64,000 bases of DNA from Gammaproteobacteria bacterium. GTDB taxonomy: Bacteria > Pseudomonadota > Gammaproteobacteria > Granulosicoccales > Granulosicoccaceae. Below are positions 19,805 to 29,407 of this stretch, one piece after another. The position numbers were made by a program, and so were the translations under genes. The notes beneath the pieces are model-generated. The model did no database searches, was not told where the DNA came from, and worked only from the letters and a program-made list of their open reading frames with translations. The stretch spans positions 38,501 through 102,500 of the forward strand of contig PDPU01000040.1 in NCBI GenBank assembly GCA_002746645.1. Direction: 5' to 3'. Within the stretch, counting starts at the first letter, position 1. Each line of letters begins with the position of its first letter.

Positions 19805-21177
19805 CAGGGCTCGATCAGTATTTCAGTGCGGCGGTTCTCGGCACGCCCTTCCTCGGTTTCATTGCTGACAATGGGTTCGGATTCTCCGACACCCTCGGTG
19901 GCAATGCGATTGCCCTTGATGCCATGATCGACGAGATAGTGCTTGACCGATTCGGCACGACGGCGTGACAGCCCGAGGTTGTAGTCCTCGGTACCGATCC
20001 AGTCGGTATGACCGCGGAGCAGCAACTGGAAGGGCTCGTTGAGCGCCTCCTCGACAAAGATATCGAGGATGAGCTGCTCTTCGTCGGTGATGTCGCTGTG
20101 ATCGAAGGCGAAATGTACCACTGGCAGTTCAATGACTGCCTGCATCGTCGTGTCGTCGGCGATGTCCGATGCTTCGACCGGCGCCATCACGGGTGCCGCA
20201 TGACGAAGCTCGGGCTCGGCTTCGCGAACCCGCCCGAAGCGCTTGAGTAACGCCAGTGAGAGATACTTTGCGTCGGTGTCGTAGGCGTTGTACTCACCGC
20301 GCAGGCCGAAACCGTTGCCGAAGCCGTACTCGAGGCCTGCACCGAAAGCCGCATGCACGTCGTGATCACGTTGGTAATCGAGGTCGGAATCGTTGTTCAT
20401 CGCACCGACACCCGCCTTCAGGAACATTGACAGGCCCTCACGGCGAAAGGCACCCGAACGAGAGCGCGATAGTGGCACAAAGCCATCGCGGCTGTTGAGT
20501 AGCCACAGCACGGCGCTGAGGCCATAGACCTGGTAATCGACGACACCCACCGGATCATCGAGAAAGTCCATACCCGCCTCACCGAGATCGGCAAGATAGA
20601 GCTCGGCCGACAGCATCCGCATGATGTCGTAGCCGAGTGCCAGGTGAAATCCCGAATCGGTATCGTCACCGACGGTCAGCGCGTTGTTGTGGGAACGCGG
20701 TTCGAGAAGCGTCGTGCCCGCGCCGATCATGGCGTAGGGGCGGCGGGTGAAACCAACATGCTCGACATCGGAATCAGCTTCGGCCGCTCTCATGACTTCG
20801 GCCTCCGCATTCCCGGCACCAGCCTCCACCTTCTCGGCACCGGCGTCAGCAGCCTCCATGGCGTTTTCCTCGGCAACGCTGGCAACGTTGTCCGACGTAC
20901 CGTCAACGAGTGCCGAAGTGCGGCCATCGGCACCCTCGGTGACCACAGCCGCAGCAAGGGTAACCGGAGCGGCCGCTGAGCCGACCTCGATCCCGGACAG
21001 GGTGGTGTCGGTGTCTTCACGAGCGCTGCGCTCCCACTGCCAGTTGGCCGTGCTCGGACGCGCCTCGATATCACCTGCCACCAGATGTTCAGCGCGCAGC
21101 GTTGTGGCAAGTGCCGACGCGCTGACCACGGCCACGGCGAACGCAACTGGCTTCAGCTTGAAGTGTCGAGCCCTCAT
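19804..21177 (-). CDS. OmpA-family outer-membrane/peptidoglycan-binding protein
   Basis: A 457-residue protein. A signal peptide (about 1-30) is followed by an alanine/glutamate-rich low-complexity stretch (about 60-135), an eight-strand-like beta-barrel (about 145-310, starting PYAMIGAGTTLLEP) and a C-terminal OmpA domain (about 340-457). The OmpA domain shows LLLRGHTDWIGTEDYNLGLSRRRAESV and the late NRRTEI motif, which bind diaminopimelate of peptidoglycan. ATG 21177 overlaps the upstream stop by 4 nt and has AGGAGG upstream. An in-frame upstream extension lacks coding character. It likely links the outer membrane to the wall and is coupled to the sorted surface protein upstream. Confidence 0.85.
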   Translation of the reverse strand: MRARHFKLKPVAFAVAVVSASALATTLRAEHLVAGDIEARPSTANWQWERSAREDTDTTLSGIEVGSAAAPVTLAAAVVTEGADGRTSALVDGTSDNVASVAEENAMEAADAGAEKVEAGAGNAEAEVMRAAEADSDVEHVGFTRRPYAMIGAGTTLLEPRSHNNALTVGDDTDSGFHLALGYDIMRMLSAELYLADLGEAGMDFLDDPVGVVDYQVYGLSAVLWLLNSRDGFVPLSRSRSGAFRREGLSMFLKAGVGAMNNDSDLDYQRDHDVHAAFGAGLEYGFGNGFGLRGEYNAYDTDAKYLSLALLKRFGRVREAEPELRHAAPVMAPVEASDIADDTTMQAVIELPVVHFAFDHSDITDEEQLILDIFVEEALNEPFQLLLRGHTDWIGTEDYNLGLSRRRAESVKHYLVDHGIKGNRIATEGVGESEPIVSNETEEGRAENRRTEILIEP

Positions 21178-21956
21178 GAGCGCACCTCCTCGGCCTTGCC
21201 GATCCGGATCCCGCGGGAGCGCAGGCGTACCGCAGCCAGCAGCATCAGTGACAACAGCCACAGTGGTGATAACCGACCGATACCGGAGCCATGAACCCCG
21301 GTTTCCAGACTCAGGTTGTCGCAATCACATTCGACGAAATCATTGACGCCATTGTCGTTGATATCGCTGAAGCGCTCCACACTCACGACAACCGTACCCG
21401 TCGCCTGATCACCGTCGGCATCCTGCATGACGTAGATGAATTCGTCACTGCCGTGGAAACCATGGTTCGGTTCATACACCACCTTATTGTTGACGATGCT
21501 GATCGTCGCATGCGGCGATTCGGACACGCTGACCAGACTCAGACCACCTCCGGAACCATCCACATCGTTTGCAAGTACGGCGAAGGTGCCAGTCTCGCCC
21601 TGACTGATGCTGAAACTGTCGTTGACCGCACGTGTGTTCGGGTCTTCGATGGCACCACCACCGGTTGCACCGGCGTCATCGTTACCACCGCTGGTATCAC
21701 CACCGGTTGCGCCCGAGCCACCGACATCGGTGTCACCACCTGAGGCACCGGCGTCAGTACCACCACTCGTGCTGCCGTCCGTGGTACCGGCATCATCGTT
21801 ACCACCGCTGGTATCGCCACCGGTTGCGCCCGAGCCATCGACCCACCGCTGGTATCGCCACCGGTTGCGCCCGAGCCACCGACATCGGTGTCACCACCTG
21901 TGGCACCGGCGTCAGTACCACCACTCGTGCTGCCGTCCGTGGTACCGGCATCATCG
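21174..21956 (-). CDS. C-terminal part of repeat-rich sorted surface protein (continuation of 21957-23354)
   Basis: This stretch continues the N-terminal part at 21957-23354 in the same nominal reading phase, after stop codons confined to the first copy of a tandem duplication. Once back in frame it encodes a Gly/Thr/Asp repeat (DGSGATGGDTSGG type), then a cadherin/VCBS-like Ig domain (LANDVDGSGGGLSLVSVSE to GTVVVSVER), a DINDNGVNDF calcium-type loop, and a C-terminal tail of a Leu-rich membrane helix followed by RLRSRG. That tail is like bacterial CTERM sorting signals. It has no start codon of its own in a sensible place. The stop overlaps the OmpA-family start (ATGA). Confidence 0.6.
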
Positions 21957-22001
21957 TTACCACCGCTGGTATCGCCACCGGTTGCGCCCGAGCCATCGAC
22001 C
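21686..22001 (-). repeat. 158-bp tandem duplication inside the surface-protein gene
   Basis: Two copies (about 21844-22001 and 21686-21843) are offset by 158 bp and differ at only two bases. Each copy begins and ends with the same shorter element (GGCTCGGGCGCAACCGG region), so the repeat is nested. 158 is not a multiple of three, so the two copies are read in different frames. Confidence 0.9.
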
Positions 22002-23354
22002 GCCACCGGACAGGTTATCGAAGGCGAACAGCACGGGTTCGGGATCGTTGCCATCGACACTGATCGGCCAGGGGTTGATGCCATCGGCGATCTGCAAGCC
22101 TGGCGGCATGTCCTCGTCGCTTTCCTGCAGCACCACGAAATACATCCCGTCGGGCAATGCCGGGAACAGGAAGTCGCCTGAAAGATCCGACACGATCGGA
22201 TCGCTCATCGGTGGATCCTGCACGGGATCGAACACACCGTTGCCATCGGCGTCGGCGTAGACATTGACCTCGAGGTCACTGATGCCTGGCTCGCCCTCGT
22301 CCGACTGCCGGTCAGCGTTGTTGTCAATGAAGACGCGTCCCTTTGCCACGACGACATCATCGGCCAGGAAGTAGCCTGAGAGCCCACCATAGAGATCCGC
22401 GTCATCACCCGTCGCTATATCGGGGTCGTGTGTATCACGCGGGAACGTGGCAGGGTCACTGAGATCATGCAGGTTGCGATCGACGTCGTCGGCAAATACC
22501 GAGAAGCCGTAATAACGCTGCCCGGGGTGCAGCCCGAGGATGCTCGTTGGCAGAAGCGCCATACCCACCGACTCGTCGCTGCGATCGGTTTCCGTCGGAT
22601 ACCCCTGAGGCGGCTCGAAACCGTTTTGAAGAAATGTGTAACTGTGGCCAAGATCGGTCGTGCCATAACAGATGAACGGGTCACTGCAACCACTCGCGGT
22701 CACCTCGATCAGTGGTCCGTAGGCTGCCGGATTGCCGAATACATCGAGTTCGAGGATGGCAGCGATCTTCACCGGATTGTTGCTCGACTTCTCGGCCATG
22801 ACGTGACCACCCGAACCCAGCGCATCACGATCGATCGGCGACAGGAGACCGTAGTCGAAGATGTAGTCGAGACGCTCGATGTTCCCGGCGTCGGGGCGCA
22901 TGTTGGAGAAGAGATCCACCGCGCCACGGTTGATCACGCGACTCGCGAGCAAGGCCGAGAGATCGCAGTTGCCGGTGTCCGAACCGTCACTCGGGTAATC
23001 GGGTGCCAACGCCTGCGCATCCGCCGTCTCGTCGATGCGCTCGGCAAAAAGCCCGCAGGGCTCACCTGTGGAGACGTTCACCGTGTCTCCACGTCGCAGT
23101 TCCACCCGGTTTGCGGAACTCGCGTAACCGAAACGATGTCCGTCGGCGACGAAGGCGTCGAGCAACTGATTGTTGCCCATGCCCCACTGGTAGGAATAGC
23201 CGTCAACGCTGTACTCGAAGGGAGTTGCAGGTACGTTGACGGTTTCCATGCTGGTGACTTCGCCAGCGGCCAGCGCGAGCTGCACTGTCGCTCCGAGGCC
23301 GATCCCGGCCCCAGCGGCCAGCACAGATGTTCTAGCCCGTGACCTACGGTTCAT
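21957..23354 (-). CDS. N-terminal part of repeat-rich sorted surface protein (frame interrupted)
   Basis: The open part has 465 residues. ATG 23354 has GGGAG about 10 nt upstream and starts a signal peptide (MNRRSRARTSVLAAGAG..., cleavage near residue 32). The body is an exported, Asp/Gly-rich domain that includes an SdrD-B/CNA-like segment (GRVFIDNNADRQSDEGEPGI, DLEVNVYADADGNGVFDP), a beta-sandwich often found in adhesins. Four cysteines suit periplasmic disulfides. The frame then runs out of phase into the first copy of the 158-bp repeat and stops. Removing one G at about 22001 and adding one C at about 21843 gives an uninterrupted gene from 23354 to 21174 (726 residues). Confidence 0.65.
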   Translation of the reverse strand: MNRRSRARTSVLAAGAGIGLGATVQLALAAGEVTSMETVNVPATPFEYSVDGYSYQWGMGNNQLLDAFVADGHRFGYASSANRVELRRGDTVNVSTGEPCGLFAERIDETADAQALAPDYPSDGSDTGNCDLSALLASRVINRGAVDLFSNMRPDAGNIERLDYIFDYGLLSPIDRDALGSGGHVMAEKSSNNPVKIAAILELDVFGNPAAYGPLIEVTASGCSDPFICYGTTDLGHSYTFLQNGFEPPQGYPTETDRSDESVGMALLPTSILGLHPGQRYYGFSVFADDVDRNLHDLSDPATFPRDTHDPDIATGDDADLYGGLSGYFLADDVVVAKGRVFIDNNADRQSDEGEPGISDLEVNVYADADGNGVFDPVQDPPMSDPIVSDLSGDFLFPALPDGMYFVVLQESDEDMPPGLQIADGINPWPISVDGNDPEPVLFAFDNLSGGGRWLGRNRWRYQRW

Positions 23355-23493
23355 ACCACGACACTCCCGGGGTGTGACCTTGCGCTGAACAATACGCCGA
23401 ACCCCATGATTTGAGAACTGGTTCAAGTTGAGTTTAGCGCAGCCACGGCACAGCGGAGCCCGACAAGTTCACCTCGTCACGATCATTGATCTT

Positions 23494-24123
23494 TCATGCA
23501 CCCGGAAACAGGTGTATTCGCGCGTGCTGGAGAAGAATGATGGTTTTTGCGTCGACAATGCCTCCGTTGTCGATGGCCCGGCAAGCTTCCTCGAAAGGCA
23601 TCTCCACCACTTCGATGTCCTCGCCCTCCTCGCTCTCGCCACCGCCGGCATGAACACGCTGCGAGTCGCTGTAGGGTGCGGCAAAGTAGTGGATCTGCTC
23701 GGTGACGGAACCCGGGCTCACGTAGGCCTTGAACAGGAATCGTGGTTCGCCGATTTCGTAGCCGGTTTCTTCGGCCACTTCCTTCCTGACCGTTTGTGTC
23801 GGATCTCCGGCGTCGATGATGCCGGCAGGCGCTTCGAGCAGAAAACCACAACCGTCGACCTCGTAGGCCGGCAGGCGGAACTGGCGCACCAGCACCACAC
23901 TGGCTCTGGCTTCGGCGTACAGGAGTATGGCCGCACCATGGCCTCGGTGATAGATCTCGCGCTCCTGCTCCTGCCATTCGCCCGACGCACGACGATAGTC
24001 GAACCGCACCGCTTCGAGCCGCGCCCAGCCATCCGCGACGATTCGTCTGTCGATGATGCGAATGCGCTGATCCGACAGACCGTCCGAGGATGGTACCTTT
24101 CGCTTGCCAAGACTGTCCGACAC
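23494..24123 (-). CDS. nudK: Nudix hydrolase, GDP-mannose pyrophosphatase NudK type
   Basis: A 209-residue cytosolic protein. The Nudix box runs from Gly101 to Gly121 (G-x5-D-x5-R-K-E-V-A-E-E-T-G), with aspartate in place of the first glutamate. The stretches APAGIIDAGD, EETGYEIGEP and AYVSPGSVTEQIH match NudK of E. coli closely. NudK cleaves GDP-mannose to mannose-1-phosphate and GMP. It stands alone, divergent from the hydratase gene, with 361 nt between them. Confidence 0.88.
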   Translation of the reverse strand: MSDSLGKRKVPSSDGLSDQRIRIIDRRIVADGWARLEAVRFDYRRASGEWQEQEREIYHRGHGAAILLYAEARASVVLVRQFRLPAYEVDGCGFLLEAPAGIIDAGDPTQTVRKEVAEETGYEIGEPRFLFKAYVSPGSVTEQIHYFAAPYSDSQRVHAGGGESEEGEDIEVVEMPFEEACRAIDNGGIVDAKTIILLQHARIHLFPGA

Positions 24124-24484
24124 GCCCCGTTATTCCTCGTTGCTTGTTGATGCGCGACCAGAACCCGAAGGGCAGACCGATACCGATGATGCTGCCACAT
24201 CCCTGCTGGTTGCCATGTTCCCGGTCGAAACGCTCGGATGAGGATCCAGCAGTGCTGGCAGGGTTCACCGTTACCCTACGGATTCCCAATTCGTCACCAA
24301 CAGACAGACAGCATTGCAGTTGGTGGACAAGATGCTCAGTGGCAGGCAGTGAGCTACGAAATCCATTGACGATGAAACCTGTCTTGGCGGCTATTCTACT
24401 ACCCACCGAACAGTGAGCCGAGCTGACTGCCGAAGCTCTGATATCGCCCACGACCGTGTTCACCACTTCGGCTATGATGGCCCG
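24124..24484. other. Intergenic region without a recognisable gene
   Basis: 361 nt lie between the divergent nudK and hydratase genes. No reading frame here has a convincing start, ribosome site or family resemblance on either strand, and I see no strong hairpin. It presumably carries the two promoters. Confidence 0.5.
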
Positions 24485-25279
24485 ATGACAATACAAGACA
24501 TCGGCAATGCTGCCGCCGAACTCAGCAAAGCGCGGCATCGGAACACCCTGCTCGACACCGCCTTCGTACCCGCCGACATCGACGAAGCCTACGCACTGCA
24601 GGACGCCATCACCCGCCTGCAGCCAAAAGCGCCGGCGGGCTGGAAGCTCGGCGCTACCAGTACCGCGGCACTCGAACTGCTTGCGCTCGAGGAACCCTTC
24701 TTCGGCCCGCTCTTCGACACCTGGCATCATGTGACCGAGGGCGACGGCTTCATCCTGCCGACCTCAACCTTGCCCGTGGCTGTGGAAACCGAAGTCGTGC
24801 TGTTCTTCAAGGATGATGTGCGTGCAAGCGACGGCGAAGACGATGCCACGCTTGAAGCGCGCATCCGTGCGGCCATCGCCGCTGCGGCTCCGGGTTTCGA
24901 GATCGTCGGCACGCGTTACGATCGCGGGGAACACCCGGAAGGCCTGCCGCTGGTTGCCGACTTCGGCGGCAACGTGGCGACCGTGGTGGGCAAACCCGTG
25001 CGCTTCGAGGCAGACACGGTGCACCCGGCCCACGGCGTCAGCCTGTCGATCAACGACAAGCCCGCCATCACGGGGCATTGCGACATGAATCTCACCGGCA
25101 ACCTCATGGCCATGGTGATGTGGTTTCTGCGCCACGAACGTTTTCAGGCTCGAGGGCTGCGCGCCGGGGAGTTTCTGTTCACCGGCACCTGTACCGGCAT
25201 CACGCCACTCGCCGTCGGCGACACGGCATGCGCCGATCTCGGCTCGCTCGGCAGCATTCGCATCGAACTCGCCGGCTGA
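24485..25279 (+). CDS. 2-keto-4-pentenoate hydratase / fumarylacetoacetate-hydrolase-like protein
   Basis: A 264-residue protein of the MhpD/hydratase-decarboxylase group in the fumarylacetoacetate hydrolase superfamily. Typical features are AYALQDAITRLQ, GWKLGATS, VETEVVLFF (metal-binding glutamates), GFEIVGTRY, ADFGGNVATVVG and the late GEFLFTGTCTGITPLAVGD. These enzymes hydrate 2-keto-4-enoates in aromatic meta-cleavage pathways. No other pathway gene is nearby, so the true substrate is open. ATG 24485 was chosen over upstream starts because it aligns with family N-termini. Confidence 0.8.
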   Translation: MTIQDIGNAAAELSKARHRNTLLDTAFVPADIDEAYALQDAITRLQPKAPAGWKLGATSTAALELLALEEPFFGPLFDTWHHVTEGDGFILPTSTLPVAVETEVVLFFKDDVRASDGEDDATLEARIRAAIAAAAPGFEIVGTRYDRGEHPEGLPLVADFGGNVATVVGKPVRFEADTVHPAHGVSLSINDKPAITGHCDMNLTGNLMAMVMWFLRHERFQARGLRAGEFLFTGTCTGITPLAVGDTACADLGSLGSIRIELAG

Positions 25280-25288
25280 GGCGAGGCT

Positions 25289-26611
25289 TCAGCGATCACG
25301 CCCCCCAAGCAGAATACGCCGCCCCGCGTGCCAGCATTCACGCGGCAGGGTGCCGAAAAGCCAGGAAGCGCCTTCAAGAACTCGCTGCGCAACCTGCCAG
25401 AGCAGCAGCGACAGGCCCTGCCGCTGCTTGGCCTCGGCAACCCTCGTGGCCCCGGCGAGTCCGGGCGCAGACTCGCTTTCGCGGTTCAGCTTCAGCCGCC
25501 CGCCGGTAATGAGCACCGCGAGTGATGGCCAGAGCATGACCACGACGTTGACGAAACCGTAGGCAAGCAACAGCGAGAGAGCCGGCGCAACAAGGAACCA
25601 GAGAATGAACAACCCCGACTCCTCTGCGCCGAAAAGCGGCTGCCAGGCGCCGAACCAGACGAGGGTCAGCAACAAGTAATGGCTGCAGAAGGTGGCAAAG
25701 AGATACGGCATGAGTTTGTCGAAGACCCGCTGAAGCCACGTGCCGAAGAGAAACGGCAGACAGGTCCAGACAGCCAACGATCCGAACAGGCGTGACAGCG
25801 GATACAACACCGCTTCGCGGAAGCTCAGACCGACATCGGCGAAGCGCGCATCCACCTCGGGAAAGCCGCCACCGTTGGAGAGAAGGATCAGGAAAGCGGC
25901 AACGAGTGCGCCGATGATCCAGAACACGCGGTAACGATCGAGACGCCTGAGATAGGCACCGCGAAGCGCCAGCAGCATACCGATGCTGAAGGCGAAGAGA
26001 ATCAGAGGCCGCAGGATGATGACCGCGCTCCCGTCGTGCACGACGAGATAGAGCACCGCCATCGCGAGCAGCAACAGTATCGGCGCACGCGAAAGCCCGA
26101 CCAGGAGCAGCGGCGAGAGCAGCACGCACACGAAGAGATCGCGCAGGAATCCGAGGTGCATGGTGGCGCCGTTCGGTGTATCGGTGAGGAACAGCACCAC
26201 GTTGAGATGATCGAGCAGGCCGCGTGCCTCATCGAGAAAGGTAGGCTGGAATTGCGAAACGAGGCTGTAGACCAGCCACGTCAGCGAACTCCAGAACATC
26301 ATCGGCAGCATCAGGGAGCGGAAGCGGCGCCGATAGAGATTGATCGGCGAACTGCCCGGGCGCAACAGCGTGCGCGCCACGAGATAGCCTGAAATCAGTG
26401 ACAGCAGCGACGCAGAGGCACGCCCGGTGCCTTCGACGAGGAAACCCTGCACCAGCACACCGGGGTGAGCGAACTGCAGGGAAACATGCTCGACGGCTCC
26501 CGGCACGTGCACGTAGATCATGCACAGTACACAAACCATGCGCGCCAGCGAGATGCGTTCCCGCATGGCATCATCGAGCCGGACCGGTGAATCTGCGCGT
26601 GCTACGTTCAT
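25289..26611 (-). CDS. Membrane acyltransferase (acyltransferase 3 / OpgC-like)
   Basis: A 440-residue protein with about ten hydrophobic segments. The N-terminal RISLARMVCVLCMIYVHVPG has the positively charged start and conserved helix-1 histidine of acyltransferase-3 enzymes, and R-rich loops follow (YRRRFRSLMLPM). Such enzymes add acetyl or succinyl groups to extracytoplasmic glycans. The C-terminal 60 residues form a soluble amphipathic tail. ATG 26611 was chosen; an ATG at 26659 would add 16 residues. It converges with the hydratase gene 9 nt away. The substrate is unknown. Confidence 0.75.
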   Translation of the reverse strand: MNVARADSPVRLDDAMRERISLARMVCVLCMIYVHVPGAVEHVSLQFAHPGVLVQGFLVEGTGRASASLLSLISGYLVARTLLRPGSSPINLYRRRFRSLMLPMMFWSSLTWLVYSLVSQFQPTFLDEARGLLDHLNVVLFLTDTPNGATMHLGFLRDLFVCVLLSPLLLVGLSRAPILLLLAMAVLYLVVHDGSAVIILRPLILFAFSIGMLLALRGAYLRRLDRYRVFWIIGALVAAFLILLSNGGGFPEVDARFADVGLSFREAVLYPLSRLFGSLAVWTCLPFLFGTWLQRVFDKLMPYLFATFCSHYLLLTLVWFGAWQPLFGAEESGLFILWFLVAPALSLLLAYGFVNVVVMLWPSLAVLITGGRLKLNRESESAPGLAGATRVAEAKQRQGLSLLLWQVAQRVLEGASWLFGTLPRECWHAGRRILLGGRDR

Positions 26612-26722
26612 GTGATACTGCAAATAAGGCAAACACTGCTGTGGGTACAAATGCACCACGATTTCCAGGGATGGAAGCCTGTTGCCGGATTGTTCATACC
26701 GGATCCCGGCGCCCGCAACGGC

Positions 26723-27640
26723 CTACCCGTTCGATACGCTGTCCCTCCGCTGTCGAAGCATCGGCAGAAGCTCGACCAGCAGAATGGCAACGAGTATCAG
26801 GGTACAGCCGAGAAGGCCAGGCGTACCGATGCGCTCATTGCGAAACAGAAAACCGAACAGTGCGGCAAAGGGTGCCTCGGTGGCGAGGAACAGCACTGCC
26901 TGCGGTGCCGTGGTGTGACGCTGACCGATCACCTGCAAGGTGAAGGCAAGCCCCCCGGCAATGACGCCGGCATAGGCAAGGCTTGGCAGCGCCTTGAGGA
27001 TGCCCTCGAGTTCGATCGGTTCGACGACGAGAGCCACGGCCATGCCAGCAAGGCCGGTGACCAGAAACTGCACGAAAGCAAGCCCCATGGCGCGCTCGCT
27101 GTTGCCGAGAAGATGGGCGATGAGCAACACCTGCAGCGCCCAGAACACGGCACTGACGATGGTCAGGAAATCACCGATGACGAGGCGTTCGAACTCGCCA
27201 CCCGACAGCAGGAAAATGCCGATGAACGACAACGCTGCCCCCACCCAGATGACCGGATGCGGTCGCTGTCCGAAGATGACAAGTCCGAGAAGTGGCGTGA
27301 AGACCACATAGAGCCCCGTCAGGAAACCCGAATTCGTGACCGAGGTGGTCATGAGCCCCACCTGCTGAAAGGCCATGCCGAAAAACAGGGCGAAACCGAT
27401 CAGCACGAAGCCCCGCCATTCCCGTGCCACCGGATAGCTTGCCGCCCTGCCCTTCGCCACGGCCAGGCGACGTGATTCGAGCAGAAAGAAAGGCAGCAGC
27501 ACCAGCGCCGCCAGCAGGAATCGCAGACCAACGAAGAGGAAGGGACCGATATGCTCGAGCCCTTCGACCTGAGCGATGAAGGCGAGTCCCCAGATGGCAC
27601 CGGCCATCAGCAGCAACGCGTTTGCCTGCCAGCGGCTCAC
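26723..27640 (-). CDS. EamA/DMT-family transporter
   Basis: A 305-residue protein with ten predicted membrane helices in two EamA repeats (about 5-140 and 150-290). The first repeat has AGAIWGLAFIAQ and GLRFLLAALVLLPF, typical of drug/metabolite exporters. The ligand cannot be told from sequence. A single plus-charged loop between repeats and a charged tail suit cytoplasmic termini. It is followed by the acyltransferase gene 111 nt downstream on the same strand. Confidence 0.85.
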   Translation of the reverse strand: MSRWQANALLLMAGAIWGLAFIAQVEGLEHIGPFLFVGLRFLLAALVLLPFFLLESRRLAVAKGRAASYPVAREWRGFVLIGFALFFGMAFQQVGLMTTSVTNSGFLTGLYVVFTPLLGLVIFGQRPHPVIWVGAALSFIGIFLLSGGEFERLVIGDFLTIVSAVFWALQVLLIAHLLGNSERAMGLAFVQFLVTGLAGMAVALVVEPIELEGILKALPSLAYAGVIAGGLAFTLQVIGQRHTTAPQAVLFLATEAPFAALFGFLFRNERIGTPGLLGCTLILVAILLVELLPMLRQRRDSVSNG

Positions 27641-27730
27641 TGGCAGCTACTCGCAACCGCGCCCGCAGCACGGCTGGCGACGGAACACCGACCGCGGATC
27701 TGCTTCATCGGCAGCAGCAAGGAGCGCGCA

Positions 27731-29407
27731 TCAACGGCCGGTGATGAGCGCATTGGGGTTCCTTTCGAGATAGGCCGCAAAGGCCGCGATCGAGCGTGCC
27801 GCCTGGCGAAGCTCGCGCGCTGTGGTCGAGAGTTCCCGGTAGATGCGCGAATTCGGCGAGAGACCCTGCAACGCCACATCGGCGTTCTGCGAGGCACGCG
27901 TCAGGGCTTCGAGCATCGTGGGCAGATCCTCGGAAGCGTCTTCGATGCGACCGGCGGCGTTCGCCAGTGAATCCAGCGAATCGCCCAGTTGACCGGGCAA
28001 CGCCGTCATGGCGGGGTCGCCGATGATGCCGCGCGCATCATCGACAAGCCCGATGATCGAAGCTACCAGCGAATCGAGCGGCAGCGCGGCCAGGTTCGCG
28101 ACAATGGTTTCGACATCAGCCGTCAGCGCCTCGACGTTCGAAGGCAGGGATGGAATCAGCGGGTATGGCTGATGCGTCATATCGAGTTGTGCGGCAGCCG
28201 CCTCATGCTCGACCACGAGATTGACCATGAGTGCTCCGGTGAGAATGTTGCCGGAAGCCAGTTCCGCACGCAGCCCCGCCGTGACGAGTTCATCCATGAG
28301 ATCTCTGAAGGCTTCGACATCATCATCGACAATGCCGAGCAACTGCGGCTGCAACTGCAGCACCACATTGCCGATCGGTTCGGCCCCGGGCGTTTCCGGC
28401 AGCGCCACCGCCGCGCTGCTCACACTGCCGATGCGCAGCCCGTTGTATTCGACCGGTGCACCGGGTGCGAGCCCCTTGATCGATCCCGAAAACCGTACTG
28501 AAAAGCGATAGGCAGGGTCGTCGAAGTCGTTGACGAAGCTGTCCGTGGCCTCCTTCAGCGATTCATAGAGGCGGAACTCACCAGTCGCATCTGGCGTACT
28601 CGCCAGTGGTTCGTCCATGAGCGCTTCGGGCGGATTCTCGATGCCGATGCCACCCGTGAGGAGCGCCACCACCGATTCCACACGCACGACCACACCTTCG
28701 GTATCGAGCCGCCCCTCCACACCCGAAACGTTGTAGAACAATGACTTCGGATACACGTGACGATCATACGGAGCCTTGATGAACACGTCGAAGAGCACTT
28801 CCTTGCCATCCTCGCCGAGGCGTCGCCGTTCGACGCGCCCGGCTTCCATCTTGCGATAGAACACCGGGGATCCCGGCTGGATGAAACTGGCATCATCGGC
28901 CTTCAGACGAACCCGCACACCGGGTTCCGAGCGCCTCACCAACGGCGCTTCCTCGAGGCCACGAAATTCGTCCCTGGGCTCACCGCGGGTATCGTTCCAG
29001 TCCACCTCGAGGTAGGCACCGGAAAGCAAGGTGCCGAGGCCTGATATCTCGGTGGCGCTGACATGCGCACTGACAATCCAGAAACGGGTGTCTTCATCGA
29101 GCCAGGGCTCGACCCGCGGATCCATGCGTGCCTTGATGACGACCGAGTTCAGATCGTCGGCAAGTTCCACCGCCTCGACGCGGCCGACCACCACTTCGTT
29201 ACGCCGCACCGCCGTGATGCCGGGTTCGATGCCACCTGCGCTGGCGAACTGAATGCTGATCAGCGGGCCGCGTTGCTGCCAGTACTGGTAAACCACCGCC
29301 GCAGCAAACAACACCGCCAGAAGCGGCAACAGCCACACCAGAGAAACACGGAAGCCACTGCGTGGGCGCGCTTCGACACGTGCCTCGACGCCTTCTTCAA
29401 TTTGCAT
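27731..29407 (-). CDS. pqiB: PqiB-like intermembrane lipid transport protein (three MCE domains)
   Basis: A 558-residue protein with one N-terminal membrane helix (about 20-42) and three MCE/MlaD domains in the periplasm (about 48-140, 160-250 and 295-400), followed by a long helical region. PqiB hexamers form a tube that carries lipids between the inner and outer membranes. The pattern PGITAVRRNEVVVGRVEAV is the MCE core. The start lies 11 nt inside the end of the second pqiA-type gene, so the three genes form one operon. No pqiC lipoprotein follows. Confidence 0.9.
   Translation of the reverse strand: MQIEEGVEARVEARPRSGFRVSLVWLLPLLAVLFAAAVVYQYWQQRGPLISIQFASAGGIEPGITAVRRNEVVVGRVEAVELADDLNSVVIKARMDPRVEPWLDEDTRFWIVSAHVSATEISGLGTLLSGAYLEVDWNDTRGEPRDEFRGLEEAPLVRRSEPGVRVRLKADDASFIQPGSPVFYRKMEAGRVERRRLGEDGKEVLFDVFIKAPYDRHVYPKSLFYNVSGVEGRLDTEGVVVRVESVVALLTGGIGIENPPEALMDEPLASTPDATGEFRLYESLKEATDSFVNDFDDPAYRFSVRFSGSIKGLAPGAPVEYNGLRIGSVSSAAVALPETPGAEPIGNVVLQLQPQLLGIVDDDVEAFRDLMDELVTAGLRAELASGNILTGALMVNLVVEHEAAAAQLDMTHQPYPLIPSLPSNVEALTADVETIVANLAALPLDSLVASIIGLVDDARGIIGDPAMTALPGQLGDSLDSLANAAGRIEDASEDLPTMLEALTRASQNADVALQGLSPNSRIYRELSTTARELRQAARSIAAFAAYLERNPNALITGR

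Noticed and set aside
21686..22001. Possible CRISPR-like array
   Set aside because: The repeats are directly adjacent, two in number, coding and without spacers.
23483..24730. 415-codon minus-strand frame overlapping nudK and the intergenic region
   Set aside because: It is out of frame with the clear Nudix protein and its translation shows no known fold.
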